Positions 8,895 to 20,778 of a stretch of DNA of 38,062 nucleotides are shown here, piece by piece. The DNA lies in NCBI GenBank assembly GCA_017882185.1, contig JADGQA010000007.1, positions 1-38,062 of the forward strand. The letters are read 5' to 3'. Below the pieces are notes generated by a model. It had not been told where the DNA came from, did no database searches, and worked only from the letters and a program-made list of their open reading frames with translations. Numbering within the stretch: position 1 is the stretch's first letter; each line of letters starts with the position of its first letter. A program made the position numbers and the translations under genes. Origin of the DNA: Bacteroidota bacterium. GTDB taxonomy: Bacteria; Bacteroidota; Ignavibacteria; UBA10030.

Positions 8895-9866
8895 TCAGCC
8901 CACTGTGGATTTTTCGGGGAGAATCCAAGTTTGCCCGTGCGACTCCAGAGCGATCCGGTCTGGAGTCGCATTCAGGGCTTTCTTGAATCGCTCGATGGGT
9001 TCCATCGCAGGCTCGTCGCTCTGTATAAACGTTCCCCAGTGCATTGGAAAAATGTATTTTGCATTCGCCTGATTGGCCATCGCGACGGCCTGTTCCGGAT
9101 TGCAGTGATTCTGAATCCAGGGATCGTAAGCACCGATTGGCATCATCGCTACCTCAACCGTAATACCCCTTTCCCCGAAAACTCTGAAAAAATCCTGGAG
9201 CGACGTGTCACCGCCGAAGAGGATGTATTTGTCATTCTTCTTCAGGAGGTACGCATTGTAACTTCTGCCTGACCAGTTGCCACGTGAACGATCTTCTTCC
9301 CACGGCCACCTCCAACCGAAGTGCTTCACCTGAAGCGCTTCGATCTCAATGCCGCAAACCGAGGTCTTTTCACCCCAATCCAGCTCGTGGACTTCTTTTT
9401 TTGACAACCCATCGATGACATCCGCGTTATTTTTGGATAGTACGAGAGGAATTTCGGTCTTGAACTGTGCCAATGAAGGTAAATCGAGATGATCCATGTG
9501 TGCATGAGAGAGCAGGATCAGATCAATAGGAGGGAGCTCATCGATCGTCAGAGCAGGTTCGACAAGACGCTTGGGACCAATCGATGCCAGGCCGAGGATG
9601 TTGAGTCCAATTCTATTGGAGAACACCGGATCAGTTATGATCTTCGTCCCGTAAAAATTAATCAGCACGGTGGAGTGTCCGATCCACGCCGCCGTTATCG
9701 TATTGTCACTCCAGGTCGAAGGTTCAGGCTTGAATCTTGGCTTGGTTGTCTCCCCACCGCCGAAAATCAAATCCCAGCGCGATCGCTTCAACTGTCTCTC
9801 CTGACCGATGAGGGTACCGGGTACTGCGATCCCGAGCATCGTCAGGAATTTGCGGCGCGTATTCAG
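8895..9866 (-). CDS. Tat-exported MBL-fold metallohydrolase (UlaG/NAPE-PLD-like); likely CTG start
   Basis: SHAHMDHLDLPSL, GGDTS, MHWGTF motifs; in-frame upstream LNTRRKFLTMLGIAVPGTLIG with twin-arginine motif, no ATG/GTG/TTG between the in-frame TGA (9882-9884) and RRKFL. Confidence 0.82.
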   Translation of the reverse strand: MNTRRKFLTMLGIAVPGTLIGQERQLKRSRWDLIFGGGETTKPRFKPEPSTWSDNTITAAWIGHSTVLINFYGTKIITDPVFSNRIGLNILGLASIGPKRLVEPALTIDELPPIDLILLSHAHMDHLDLPSLAQFKTEIPLVLSKNNADVIDGLSKKEVHELDWGEKTSVCGIEIEALQVKHFGWRWPWEEDRSRGNWSGRSYNAYLLKKNDKYILFGGDTSLQDFFRVFGERGITVEVAMMPIGAYDPWIQNHCNPEQAVAMANQANAKYIFPMHWGTFIQSDEPAMEPIERFKKALNATPDRIALESHGQTWILPEKSTVG

Positions 9867-9867
9867 C

Positions 9868-10872
<1,005 letters not shown>

Positions 10873-10886
10873 TCAATAGGAAAGGT

Positions 10887-12155
10887 TTAATAATTCTGGT
10901 CTTTCTTCGACCCGTATCGTTCGTATGTCTTTTCCGTCAACACAATCGCCAGCTTCGATTGCGGACTAACATCCCTGACAAGGAACAAATCATCCAGAAT
11001 CAGCGACGCTTCTTCCCACGATCCGGCCCGGTCCAGGGCGTCCATGGTAGCCTGGAATTCGTCTTTGTCCTTGTGAAATATCGACTTGAGAATTTTTTTC
11101 GCTTCGGATGGTGATAACAGCGATGAGATTTCCGGCAAATCTAAAGCTGCGGCTTCGGTCGGCTTCGTGGAGACAAGCTCAATCTGACTTTCCAAGGCTG
11201 GCACCACGGGAACCTGTTCTTCGATTCTGACTGCTTCGTCTTGATTTTTTCCTTCAGTTTCTTCCTCGGGAATCTTCTGAATCGAGACTTTGAGCGGCTG
11301 CTCGTTGATGACCCCGGCTTCGTTCGTCTCCACTTGCGCCACCACTCGTTCCACCGGGTGTTCCGAAGTAATGGAACGGACATCTTCGATGATCTCGGCG
11401 AGCCGCAACAAATCAATCTCCATTAGTTTGTTGTGATCCCGTTCGTATTCGAGCCTCAACTTGATTTCTGAGAGGTCCTTATCTTCGAAGAAAACAATCG
11501 CGGCGTTAATGGGAAGCGTTCTTGGTAGCCCCTTTGCCTGGGATCCGTCTCTAACGGCCTCCACAAATGCGATGATCGCTTTCGTCATATTCGCAAGTTC
11601 CCGACTTGAATGACGGGATACAACCTCTCCATCAATTCTTTTCAACAAATCCTTGAATTCTTCGTACGAGATTTCCATCAACCCCCGGTCTGCGAAGAAG
11701 CGCTTGAGGAGGACCGAATAGTATTCATAGTCCACGCAATAACTTAGCTTCTGCTCGATGCTCGAGATCGACATATGCCTCTGGTTCTCGAAGAGAAATT
11801 CTACAAGGGTAAATTGCGGCCTGCAAAGAAAATTGAAGGTGAAATGTACCGCCTGGTCAAGAAGCGTTTCAAATTCATGCTGATTGAACTGATAATGCAC
11901 CATCAAGAGCAGGTCTTCCTGATGCTGAAGACTGAGAACTTCCGGAATCGAGTACGGAAATTTCTTCGACCGCGACTCGAGTTGACGTTCGTGCTGTAGA
12001 TTCCGCTCGACTTCTGTTTTGAAATATGCTTTGATCGCAGGATGGATCCTGGAGCTGAGAATCGCTCGCAGTGTAATTGACTCGCCCTCACCGATCGTGC
12101 GGGCATGTACTGCGTTCTTGATCTGCTCTATTTCCGATTCAAAGATATATCCCAT
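10887..12155 (-). CDS. Conserved hypothetical protein (alpha-helical, acidic linker, C-terminal small helical domain)
   Basis: 422-aa ORF abutting the TPR gene and obgE on the same strand; no family recognised. Confidence 0.75.
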   Translation of the reverse strand: MGYIFESEIEQIKNAVHARTIGEGESITLRAILSSRIHPAIKAYFKTEVERNLQHERQLESRSKKFPYSIPEVLSLQHQEDLLLMVHYQFNQHEFETLLDQAVHFTFNFLCRPQFTLVEFLFENQRHMSISSIEQKLSYCVDYEYYSVLLKRFFADRGLMEISYEEFKDLLKRIDGEVVSRHSSRELANMTKAIIAFVEAVRDGSQAKGLPRTLPINAAIVFFEDKDLSEIKLRLEYERDHNKLMEIDLLRLAEIIEDVRSITSEHPVERVVAQVETNEAGVINEQPLKVSIQKIPEEETEGKNQDEAVRIEEQVPVVPALESQIELVSTKPTEAAALDLPEISSLLSPSEAKKILKSIFHKDKDEFQATMDALDRAGSWEEASLILDDLFLVRDVSPQSKLAIVLTEKTYERYGSKKDQNY

Positions 12156-12167
12156 GTGCCTGAGTTC

Positions 12168-15100
12168 TCATTTCCTCAACAAGGTTTGAACCCTGTCGAT
12201 TTCGCGCTGCGCGGCGGTTTTGAATTCGGTGTCCGTATCCCTGCTATCGATGATCTTCTTGTACATTGCCATCGCGAGATCAAATTTGGACATTTTTTCG
12301 TACGATTGGCCAGCCATGTAGTACGAAGTGGAAATCCAATCTGCTTTTCCACGTTTGCTCACAAGGTATGGTACTTTCAAGAATTCAAGAATTGCCTGTT
12401 GGTAAATCCCTTTATAGTAGTAAGCCTCGCCCATGTAATACCGAAGCTCGGCTTCTATCGAAGCATTCCCCATCTCCAACAGACTCTGAAGCTGGAGGAC
12501 CGACTGGTCGTAGTAACCAAGGTCCTGATACAGGACAGCGATGTCGATCTTCTTGTCAACAATATCACTATCGTCTGGATATCGTTCGATGTACGTACGA
12601 TCCAGTTCCATCGCTGCATCGTACAATTTCAGCTGCTTGAACGTCAAGGCGAGATTATTCATGGCATACTTCAGAAGATCCGGTGAACGGGAAGCGCTGT
12701 CAACGATGGTCTTATAGTAATGGGCGGCGGAATCCCACTGTTCCAGGTTGTAGTAGACGTTTCCCAGACTCAGTTTAGCCTGGGGCACTATTGTACTCTT
12801 TGGGTAGTAATTGACCACCGAATCGTACAGAGTAATTGCCTCGTGGGGTTTCTCAGTCAGTTCGAGCATTCTTCCTGTCCAGAACAACGCTTCCGGTACG
12901 AAACGCGTTTCTTTGTATTGCCGCACGACGTTCTCGAACCTGGCCAGGGCCTTGCCCGAATCATCCTTCCTGAGGAAGTACCGACCACGCTCGAACTCAA
13001 ATTCCGCAGCATAGCCTTCGCTCTTCGGATGTTCTTTGAGAAACGCCGATGATCGTTTGTCAGCCTCTTTTATATTATCCAACCTGAAGTAGCAAACAAC
13101 GATGCGCGCCTGGAGATATTCTCGCAGACTGTCCTTCTTGGCCTGTTGTGCCACCTCGCCATACCGGGCAATTGCATCGACATAGTGCCCGTCGTTGAAC
13201 AACAATTCAGCTGCTTCAAGTGCAAGTCGGGTCGCCTCGTCCGACGAGGTCGGTGTATGTCGTATCGCCTCCTGCAGGAATTTTCCCGCAAGCTCGGTGT
13301 TGTTCTCGCCTCGTGCGATGGAAGCCAGGGAATAGTACACTTGTCCGAGCTTGTCGGATTCCGTCACTCTGCTGACATATTGCGAATAGTATCGTTTTGC
13401 TTCCGCGCTGTTACCGAGTTTCTCGTACGAATATCCTATTTTGTACAACAGATCAGTCGGAATCTCGACGTAGGCGAAATAGTCAGACTGAATCTGAAGG
13501 ATCTGTCTCTTGTACGAATCCACCGCCCTGGAATAGTTACCTGCAGTGAAGTATGCATCACCGCGCTTGCGGTCAAGGTCGGTCGCAAAGGCGGTGTAGT
13601 AATATTTCTTTTCCAGAAGGTCATAAAGACTGTTCGCCCGATCTGCTTTTCCCATCCCCGATTCGTACTGTGCGAGAGTAGAAGCGGCTTCAGCACTTCT
13701 CTGATGAATTGGATATCGATCAAGGAAAGCATTGAGGACAACGGCGGCCGAATCCTGATCAGCCAGGCCCATCAATGCTTTGCCGAATTGAAAGAGAGCT
13801 TCGGGAGCACTTTCGCTCTGAGGGCTTTGATCGACAATCAATTTGAATGCCAATGTTGCATCTTCTTGATCTTTCGCCGTCAAATACGCGTTACCGAGCA
13901 TAAGAAGAGCGCGATCCTTGTAACGGCCGAAGGGAGCGCTTGAAAGGAGGTTGGCCCCAAGTTTTCTCAATCCTGCTGCGGTTGGCGTCAGCTGGATTTT
14001 CAGATTGAGCTGTGCCAACGCCGCATCTGCTGTATACGAATGCTCAGGATACTTCGTCAATAGCGAATCGTAAGCTGCAATTGCGCTGGCCGCATCTTTC
14101 GTCGCTGATTCATCGTCTTTTGATCGACGATCCCTGAGATTCAAGTTTTCGAACGATCGTGCAAGATTGAACCAGGCTTCCGGCCGACGATCGCTTTCGA
14201 GTCCGGTGGTGAGCGCAAATCGGTATTGAGCCGCAGCCTGACGAAAATCCAGAAGCTCGTGGAAGTATATCTCCGCCAACCGAAAGGCAAGGTCACCCTT
14301 GGATTGTTGGGCGATGACGTCTCCGACAAGTAACGCAAGCTTCTCAAGGCCGGATTCTTTGTTCTTGAAATCGAACAATCTGATGTATCGGGCTTCCGAC
14401 CGTGCGCGATCAGTCAGATCACTGCTGGGAAACCTTTTTTCCAGACTTTCAAGGTTCCTGATGGATTCATCTAACTGACCTGAAAATCGCAGGGCAATCC
14501 CAAGCCCGTACAAAGCATCATCGCCATAGGCACTTTGCGGAAATTTTTTGAGAATCTCTTCGTACAGACCGATTGCTTTGTGGTAGTCTTTCAATTCGTC
14601 GGTGCAGACGCCGGCAGATTCGAACATAATCCGAGGAAGGTTTGCATCTTCAGGATACTTTGTCCTGTACTCATCCGCAAGTCTCACTGATTCGAGATAA
14701 TCCTTTTCGCTGGTCGCACCTTTCATACCCCCTATCAGAACTTTTCGTCTTTCGATGATTGAAATGGTGTCACTGACAGCACGACTGTAATACTCGGCCA
14801 TCTTCCTTGTATTCTTCGTCCGTTCCGCCATCTCGCCGGCTCTGAACCACGCCTCTCCACTTCGCGCGGCAATAATACCTCCAGCCACCTCAAAATACTG
14901 GAGGGATTTGTGAAAATCCCCATTGAGCGAACTGGCTTCGCCAAGGTCCATAAGCGCATCCTGATAGACCTGACGCGGAGTCCGCACCGAGTCGCCAACG
15001 AGCGTTTTCCAAGCGCTTACTGCGCCTGCGAAATCTCCAGCTTCCTTTTTCAGCGATCCCAGCAGCAATAAGGATTGGAAGTAGGCTGGTGACGACCTGT

Positions 15101-15821
15101 AATTGGCGATAATTTCGTTGAGCATTGTCTCTGCTTCCCTGAAGCGTTCAAGCTTCCAAAGAGCGTCAGCCGACAACAGGAGTGCCTGTGGTCGAAGGAC
15201 GGGGTCTTTTGTTGCTTCGACCACTTTCTTGCACTCGGTCCGGGCCCCTTCATAATCCTTATCTATCATCAGAAGTGAGGCATACTGCAAATGCCCCGGA
15301 AGGATGACATCCGGATCAGAGTACTCCTGGGTCAGAATCCGCAACACTCTTTTCGCTTCTTCCCGATCACCCGCTTTCTGATAATTTTCGGCAGCCTTCA
15401 ATAATGCGCCCGGCGCTTGTTTGCTTTTGGGATTGAAGGTCTTGACACGTTCAAATGCAAGGGCAGCCTCGTGCAGATTGTTCAGCGCCAGATAGACTTC
15501 TGCGACATTCATCCACGCATCGGGAGCTTTTATATTGTCCGGGTAGGCAAGTGCAAAATTCTGAAAGGAGTACCGGGCATCGTCAAATTTCTTGAGCTTC
15601 AGCTGCGTCAGACCGATGTAGTAGCGGGCCTCGATACTCTGGGTAGAATTCGGAAACAGGTTGGTGAATTGCTTGAACTGTTCAAGCGCAAGGTCATACA
15701 TTTTGTCATTATAGAGGCTGACGGCGAGCTTGAAATCAGAGTTTTCTTTGGAATCTTGCGCGAGAAGTGTACAGGGGAGCAATAGAAGTACAACAAGAAC
15801 TACAGGAAATCCCTTTCTCAT
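12168..15821 (-). CDS. Large exported TPR-repeat protein (tol-pal/YbgF/BamD-like repeats)
   Basis: Signal peptide MRKGFPVVLVVLLLLPCTLLAQ; many TPRs with A.Y.Y...YP.S patterns. Confidence 0.9.
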   Translation of the reverse strand: MRKGFPVVLVVLLLLPCTLLAQDSKENSDFKLAVSLYNDKMYDLALEQFKQFTNLFPNSTQSIEARYYIGLTQLKLKKFDDARYSFQNFALAYPDNIKAPDAWMNVAEVYLALNNLHEAALAFERVKTFNPKSKQAPGALLKAAENYQKAGDREEAKRVLRILTQEYSDPDVILPGHLQYASLLMIDKDYEGARTECKKVVEATKDPVLRPQALLLSADALWKLERFREAETMLNEIIANYRSSPAYFQSLLLLGSLKKEAGDFAGAVSAWKTLVGDSVRTPRQVYQDALMDLGEASSLNGDFHKSLQYFEVAGGIIAARSGEAWFRAGEMAERTKNTRKMAEYYSRAVSDTISIIERRKVLIGGMKGATSEKDYLESVRLADEYRTKYPEDANLPRIMFESAGVCTDELKDYHKAIGLYEEILKKFPQSAYGDDALYGLGIALRFSGQLDESIRNLESLEKRFPSSDLTDRARSEARYIRLFDFKNKESGLEKLALLVGDVIAQQSKGDLAFRLAEIYFHELLDFRQAAAQYRFALTTGLESDRRPEAWFNLARSFENLNLRDRRSKDDESATKDAASAIAAYDSLLTKYPEHSYTADAALAQLNLKIQLTPTAAGLRKLGANLLSSAPFGRYKDRALLMLGNAYLTAKDQEDATLAFKLIVDQSPQSESAPEALFQFGKALMGLADQDSAAVVLNAFLDRYPIHQRSAEAASTLAQYESGMGKADRANSLYDLLEKKYYYTAFATDLDRKRGDAYFTAGNYSRAVDSYKRQILQIQSDYFAYVEIPTDLLYKIGYSYEKLGNSAEAKRYYSQYVSRVTESDKLGQVYYSLASIARGENNTELAGKFLQEAIRHTPTSSDEATRLALEAAELLFNDGHYVDAIARYGEVAQQAKKDSLREYLQARIVVCYFRLDNIKEADKRSSAFLKEHPKSEGYAAEFEFERGRYFLRKDDSGKALARFENVVRQYKETRFVPEALFWTGRMLELTEKPHEAITLYDSVVNYYPKSTIVPQAKLSLGNVYYNLEQWDSAAHYYKTIVDSASRSPDLLKYAMNNLALTFKQLKLYDAAMELDRTYIERYPDDSDIVDKKIDIAVLYQDLGYYDQSVLQLQSLLEMGNASIEAELRYYMGEAYYYKGIYQQAILEFLKVPYLVSKRGKADWISTSYYMAGQSYEKMSKFDLAMAMYKKIIDSRDTDTEFKTAAQREIDRVQTLLRK

Positions 15822-15827
15822 AAATGA

Positions 15828-15856
15828 AATGTACCACATTAAGGCCCGACTATCAA
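15828..15856 (-). promoter_or_regulatory. Promoter of the TPR gene (TTGATA-17-TACATT), predicted leaderless
   Basis: Minus strand TTGATA (15851-15856), 17 bp, TACATT (15828-15833); ATG lies 6 nt after the -10. Confidence 0.5.
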
Positions 15857-15913
15857 GATAACCCAATCGATCCCAGAGCGCACTCCACGTGCAACATCTG
15901 GCGAGATCTCCCA

Positions 15914-16132
15914 ACAACCACGATTGTATACGATCTTCGTCTCTCTGGTCACGTCACACTGACGGTCTACAAAATTCTAGGACTAGAGGTGGCCATTCTC
16001 GTAGACTGTCTGCAACCGCGGGGGAGACATTCGACAAAGTTGGACGCGTGTGCGTTACCGAGCGGGATCTATGTCTATCGAGTGAGAAATGGCATCTCTG
16101 TAAAAAGCGGAAAAATGACTCTGGTGCGTTAG
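15914..16132 (+). pseudogene. Orphan T9SS type A C-terminal sorting-domain relic
   Basis: PTTTIVYDLRLSGHVTLTVYKILGLEVAILVDCLQPRGRHSTKLDACALPSGIYVYRVRNGISVKSGKMTLVR* matches the sorting-domain pattern (TTIxYxLpxxGxVxLxVYdxLGrEVaxLVxxxqxaGxHxxxxdaxxLpSGvYxYrlxaGxxxxxxKMxLvR). Confidence 0.8.
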
Positions 16133-16175
16133 ATTCTCGAATTCTCGCAAATCAGATCGCCAGAATCCCTTCCGA

Positions 16176-16211
16176 ACAAAAAAAGGCGATTCTTGATTCA
16201 AGAATCGCCTT
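16176..16211 (-). terminator. Rho-independent terminator of the sdh operon
   Basis: AAGGCGATTCTT-gattc-AAGAATCGCCTT, 12-bp perfect stem; minus strand followed by a T run. Confidence 0.85.
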
Positions 16212-16250
16212 CTTCGTCATCTCGCGGAGAAACAATGTCCGCAGAACAGC

Positions 16251-16997
16251 CTATTTTTCGACCAGGTTGGCCCTAAGGTATTCCCTGTTCATACGGGCGA
16301 TGTGCGTGACCTTGATCTCTTTCGGACATTCGGCCTCACACGCATAATTGTTTGAGCAGTTGCCGAACCCTTCTTTGTCCATCTGGTCCACCATTGCCAG
16401 GACACGTTGCGTGCGTTCTGCTTTGCCCTGAGGGAGCAACGCAAGCTGAGAGACTTTTGCGGCAACAAAGAGCATCGCTGAGGAATTGGGACAAGCTGCA
16501 ACACACGCACCGCAACCAATGCACGACGCTGCATCCATCGCGTCTTCGGCAACCGGCTTCGGCACAAGAACCGCATTCCCATCCGGAACACCGCCCGTCT
16601 TTGCAGAGGTATAGCCACCAGCCTGCATGATCCTTTCGAACGCTGTCCGATCTACCACGAGATCCTTGATTATGGGGAACGCATTTGCTCTCCACGGCTC
16701 AACAACAATAACTTCGCCGTCCTTGAAGCCGCGCATATGCAGTTGGCACGTCGCAATGCCGCGACCCGGGCCATGAGCTCTTCCGTTGATCATCAAACCG
16801 CAACTGCCACAAATCCCCTCGCGACAATCGTGGTCGAATGCGATCGGATCTTCTCCCTTCTTGACGAGGTCGTTGTTCACCACGTCGAGCATTTCCAGGA
16901 AGGACATGTGGGTAGAAACGTTTTTCGCCTCGTACGTGACGAGTCTTCCCGTGTCATTCGGATTCCGTTGGCGCCATACTTTGAGGGTGATGTTCAT
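16251..16997 (-). CDS. sdhB: Succinate dehydrogenase/fumarate reductase iron-sulfur subunit
   Basis: [16 protein letters not shown] (2Fe-2S), [13 protein letters not shown] and CEAECPKEI cysteine motifs. Confidence 0.96.
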   Translation of the reverse strand: MNITLKVWRQRNPNDTGRLVTYEAKNVSTHMSFLEMLDVVNNDLVKKGEDPIAFDHDCREGICGSCGLMINGRAHGPGRGIATCQLHMRGFKDGEVIVVEPWRANAFPIIKDLVVDRTAFERIMQAGGYTSAKTGGVPDGNAVLVPKPVAEDAMDAASCIGCGACVAACPNSSAMLFVAAKVSQLALLPQGKAERTQRVLAMVDQMDKEGFGNCSNNYACEAECPKEIKVTHIARMNREYLRANLVEK

Positions 16998-18910
16998 TAC
17001 TTATAACTCCTTTGAGATGGAATGACGTACTCAAACTTCAATGGTTCTTTGTTGAGAATTGGTTTCTTGTTCGGGCCTGCATATTCCCACGCCGCGACAT
17101 ACGAGAACGCCTTGTCATTGCGTTTGGCTTCTCCTTCTTCGGTCTGGTATTCCTCGCGGAAGTGACCGCCGCATGACTCTTCGCGATGGAGCGCATCAAG
17201 TGCCATCAGTTCGCTCAGCTCGAAGTAATCGGCTACCCGTCCAGCCTTCTCCAGCTCGGCATTCAGTTCATTGCCGCTACCGACGACATTTACGTCCCGC
17301 CAGAATTCCCCGCGCAATTTTGGTATCATTTCGAGTGCCTTCTTCAGTCCCGCCTTGTTCCGAGCCATACCAACATAGTCCCACAGGATCTTGCCGAGCG
17401 CGATGTGGAATTCATCCACCGTTCTCTTCCCCTTGATTGAAAGGAATTTCTTGATCATCTCGGTGATCTTTGTCTCTGATTGCTGGAACGCCGTGTGTTT
17501 GGTATCGACCGGTTTGAATTTCGTTCCGCCCAAATAATTACCCATCGTGTACGGCAACACGAAATATCCGTCAGCCAAACCCTGCATGAGTGCGCTTGCA
17601 CCGAGCCTGTTTGCACCGTGATCCGAAAAATTCGCTTCCCCGATCACGAACAACCCCGGCACCGTGGCCATGAGATCGTAGTCAACCCAAAGCCCGCCCA
17701 TTGTGTAATGGACCGCCGGATAGATTCTCATCGGAACCTCATAGGGATCCTCTGCTGTGATCAACTTGTACATATCGCACAGATTCCCGTAGCGTTCTGC
17801 TATCACGTTCTTTCCGAGGCGCTTGATCGCATCTGCCAAATCAAGGTAGACAGCGAGTTTGGTCTCTCCAACACCCATCCCTTTATCGCATATTTCCTTT
17901 GCTCGTCGCGATGCGACATCGCGGGGGACCAGGTTTCCAAACGAAGGATACATTCGTTCCAAATAATAATCGCGCTCACTCTCGGGAATATCGTTCGCCT
18001 TACGAGTATCCCCCTTTTTCTTCGGAACCCAGATGCGTCCATCGTTGCGCAGACTTTCGCTCATGAGGGTAAGCTTCGATTGATAACTTCCTGTCAAAGG
18101 AATGCAGGTCGGATGAATCTGAGTGAAGCAAGGATTCCCGAACAATGCACCTTTCTTGTGGGCGCGCCAGATCGCGGTCGCATTGCTCGCTTTCGCGTTC
18201 GTGGAAAGATAGAACGCGTTGCTATATCCGCCTGTCGCCAGCACGACTGCATCAGCGGCATACGATTCCATCCTTCCATTAACAAGGTTTCGGGCGACAA
18301 TCCCGCGCGCTTGTCCCTCAATCACCACAAGGTCAAGCATTTCCCGGCGTGCATAGAGCTTCACCGTGCCTGCCTTGATCTGACGACTCAATGCCGAGTA
18401 CGCGCCGAGAAGAAGTTGTTGGCCCGTTTGGCCACGGGCGTAGAACGTACGTGCCAGTTGGGCTCCGCCGAATGACCGATTGTCGAGGTAACCCGCATAA
18501 TCACGAGCAAAAGGAACGCCTTGAGCGACGCATTGATCAATGATGGATCCGCTCACTTCCGCAAGACGATACACATTCCCTTCTCTGGAGCGATAATCAC
18601 CCCCCTTGATGGTGTCGTAGAAGAGGCGATAGACGCTGTCGCCGTCATTGGAATAGTTCTTCGGGGCGTTGATGCCGCCCTGGGCCGCTATGCTGTGGGC
18701 ACGTCTCGGCGATTCGTGATACGTGAAGACGTGGACATTGTATCCGAGCTCTCCAAGGGAGGCTGCGGCAGATGCTCCTGCAAGCCCGCTCCCAACGACG
18801 ATAATATTGTACTTACGTCGGTTCGAAGGATTGACGAGCTTATAGTTGAATTTCTGTTTGGTCCACTTTTGTTCAATTGGTCCAGCGGGAATTTTTGCGT
18901 TAAGTTTCAT
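16997..18910 (-). CDS. sdhA: Succinate dehydrogenase/fumarate reductase flavoprotein subunit
   Basis: FAD motif [30 protein letters not shown], active-site [11 protein letters not shown]. Confidence 0.96.
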   Translation of the reverse strand: MKLNAKIPAGPIEQKWTKQKFNYKLVNPSNRRKYNIIVVGSGLAGASAAASLGELGYNVHVFTYHESPRRAHSIAAQGGINAPKNYSNDGDSVYRLFYDTIKGGDYRSREGNVYRLAEVSGSIIDQCVAQGVPFARDYAGYLDNRSFGGAQLARTFYARGQTGQQLLLGAYSALSRQIKAGTVKLYARREMLDLVVIEGQARGIVARNLVNGRMESYAADAVVLATGGYSNAFYLSTNAKASNATAIWRAHKKGALFGNPCFTQIHPTCIPLTGSYQSKLTLMSESLRNDGRIWVPKKKGDTRKANDIPESERDYYLERMYPSFGNLVPRDVASRRAKEICDKGMGVGETKLAVYLDLADAIKRLGKNVIAERYGNLCDMYKLITAEDPYEVPMRIYPAVHYTMGGLWVDYDLMATVPGLFVIGEANFSDHGANRLGASALMQGLADGYFVLPYTMGNYLGGTKFKPVDTKHTAFQQSETKITEMIKKFLSIKGKRTVDEFHIALGKILWDYVGMARNKAGLKKALEMIPKLRGEFWRDVNVVGSGNELNAELEKAGRVADYFELSELMALDALHREESCGGHFREEYQTEEGEAKRNDKAFSYVAAWEYAGPNKKPILNKEPLKFEYVIPSQRSYK

Positions 18911-18912
18911 GG

Positions 18913-19602
18913 TCAGTTAACTCCGATAGTCATCGCAGATGGTCCGAGTTTATGAATCAATAGGAAATAGAGAGGCATGCAGGCAAATCCAAGGGGAATG
19001 ATGAGCCAGAATATCATGCCGAATAACTCCACCAACGTGGAGTATTTCTTGTTCAGAAGGCCAAGCGTCTGGAAGCCGGATTGGAATCCGTGTTTCAGAT
19101 GATAGCCCAGAAGAATGAGTGCAAGAATGTAGAAACCATCGTACAACGGACTTTGAAACGCTTGCGCCACGAGGTCATATAAAGGGACCTTCGTGTCTGT
19201 AATGCGCGATGGGACAAAGAAAGAATTCAAGTGAATAACAAGGAATATGAATACGAAGCTCCCTGTCCAAATAGTAATCCGAGAAGCCAGGGGCGTATTG
19301 TCCTTCAATCGGAATTCGACATAGTTGTGTGAGCGAGAGGTCCTGTTTTTCCACCACACTACAACCCCGAGGAATATGTGCAAAACAAAGCCCACGAGGA
19401 GAAAAATCTCGACGAACCGAATTACAGGGTTACCCAATAAGAATTCTGTATACGCTTCGTAGGCTCTTCCTCCGTCTTCTTTGAACAAAAGCAGGTTCCC
19501 GACAAAATGTTCCATGAGGAACGTACACAGGAACAGTCCCGTCAGGCTCATCAGAATTTTCTTGCCGATCGAAGATTTATAGAATGTAATGAGTTTACTC
19601 AT
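18913..19602 (-). CDS. sdhC: Succinate dehydrogenase cytochrome b subunit
   Basis: Five hydrophobic segments, conserved His ([21 protein letters not shown]), adjacent to sdhA. Confidence 0.92.
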   Translation of the reverse strand: MSKLITFYKSSIGKKILMSLTGLFLCTFLMEHFVGNLLLFKEDGGRAYEAYTEFLLGNPVIRFVEIFLLVGFVLHIFLGVVVWWKNRTSRSHNYVEFRLKDNTPLASRITIWTGSFVFIFLVIHLNSFFVPSRITDTKVPLYDLVAQAFQSPLYDGFYILALILLGYHLKHGFQSGFQTLGLLNKKYSTLVELFGMIFWLIIPLGFACMPLYFLLIHKLGPSAMTIGVN

Positions 19603-19768
19603 AGAGATTCCGGCTAGTAGTCAGTGAATATGCGATTTCGATTGGGATTCTTTGCAATGTGGAAAGAGAACAGATGGGTCCGCGTGAAATGACTCCTTGG
19701 GTAAGTACCGAATTGTCACACACAAATTTTATGAACAATTTGCTGAAAAATCAATCGGCCGGGGGAGG

Positions 19769-20647
19769 CTAGTTCGCAACACTTTCGCCGATAAAACGAC
19801 GTATCGAAATCAGGCTGCCGATGACACCGAGCAGACATCCAACGCCCACAATGATTCCATAGTAATACGGATCGATTCGAACAAAATCGGATAACTGGAT
19901 TGAAACCCATCGGCCAAGATACCCAAATATGACAAAGACCACTCCCGCGGAAGCACATCCTCCTATGAATCCCTGAACGAGTCCTTCGATGAAGAAGGGT
20001 GTTCGGATGAAACCGCGCGTTGCTCCGATAAGCTTCATCGTCCGAATAATCGTGCGCTTGGAATAGATGGCCAGACGAATTGTGTTTGCTACGAGGAAGA
20101 CCGATGATATGGTGACGAAGACTCCAATGCCAAACATCAGCCACAAAAGTCCAACCGCTCGCTTGTCGAGCATTTCGAGCAAATCTTTTCTGTAAATAAC
20201 ATCTTCAACGCCGGCAATTGACCGAACAGAATCGTAGACCGCGGAGGCCGCCTTGAGCGTCCTGAATCCAGTCTTCAAAGAAATCTTGACCGAAGGGGGC
20301 AGAGGATTGAAATTCAAAACGCTGTAAATATCCTCGCCAAATTGATCTTTGAAGATCGCCGCGGCCTCTTCTTTGGAAACGTACTTGGTTTCACGGACAC
20401 CGTTGAGGGAAGCGATCCTGCCCCTTACGCCTGCAACTGCTTCCAGAGAGAGATCACCCTGAAGAAACGCTTCCATCTCGACTTTTTCACGAAGCAATTC
20501 GACAACATTGTTGGCATTGATCAGAAGAATCGTAAAACAACTGAGGAGGAGGAGAGATATGCAAATGGTGATGATGGCCGAGGCCATCGAGAGCTTCGCC
20601 CGCTGGAACCCCGAGAATCCTTCTTTGACAAGATAGCGGACCTGCAT
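19769..20647 (-). CDS. ftsX: Cell division protein FtsX (permease-like)
   Basis: FtsX topology; VRDTVRS-like region, RTIIRTMKLIGATRGFIRTPFFIEGLVQGFIGG motif. Confidence 0.93.
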   Translation of the reverse strand: MQVRYLVKEGFSGFQRAKLSMASAIITICISLLLLSCFTILLINANNVVELLREKVEMEAFLQGDLSLEAVAGVRGRIASLNGVRETKYVSKEEAAAIFKDQFGEDIYSVLNFNPLPPSVKISLKTGFRTLKAASAVYDSVRSIAGVEDVIYRKDLLEMLDKRAVGLLWLMFGIGVFVTISSVFLVANTIRLAIYSKRTIIRTMKLIGATRGFIRTPFFIEGLVQGFIGGCASAGVVFVIFGYLGRWVSIQLSDFVRIDPYYYGIIVGVGCLLGVIGSLISIRRFIGESVAN

Positions 20648-20778
20648 AGTTTTGGTCTACAATACTACGGAAGAAATGATGTACCTGTCGATTTCAAGAT
20701 ACGAACTTGTTGAAGACGAATCAAAACTAATTGTCAAATGTCCACTCGACCGCAGGCTTTCAAACATTAAGAATGACC

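Noticed and set aside
12105-13943. Long plus-strand ORFs (193 aa, 265 aa) antisense to the TPR gene
   Set aside because: Opposite a clear TPR-repeat coding region; no motifs, so treated as shadow ORFs.
17480-18475. 331-aa plus-strand ORF antisense to sdhA
   Set aside because: Lies wholly opposite a strongly conserved sdhA; protein is His/Arg/Cys-rich with no recognisable family, typical of a shadow ORF.
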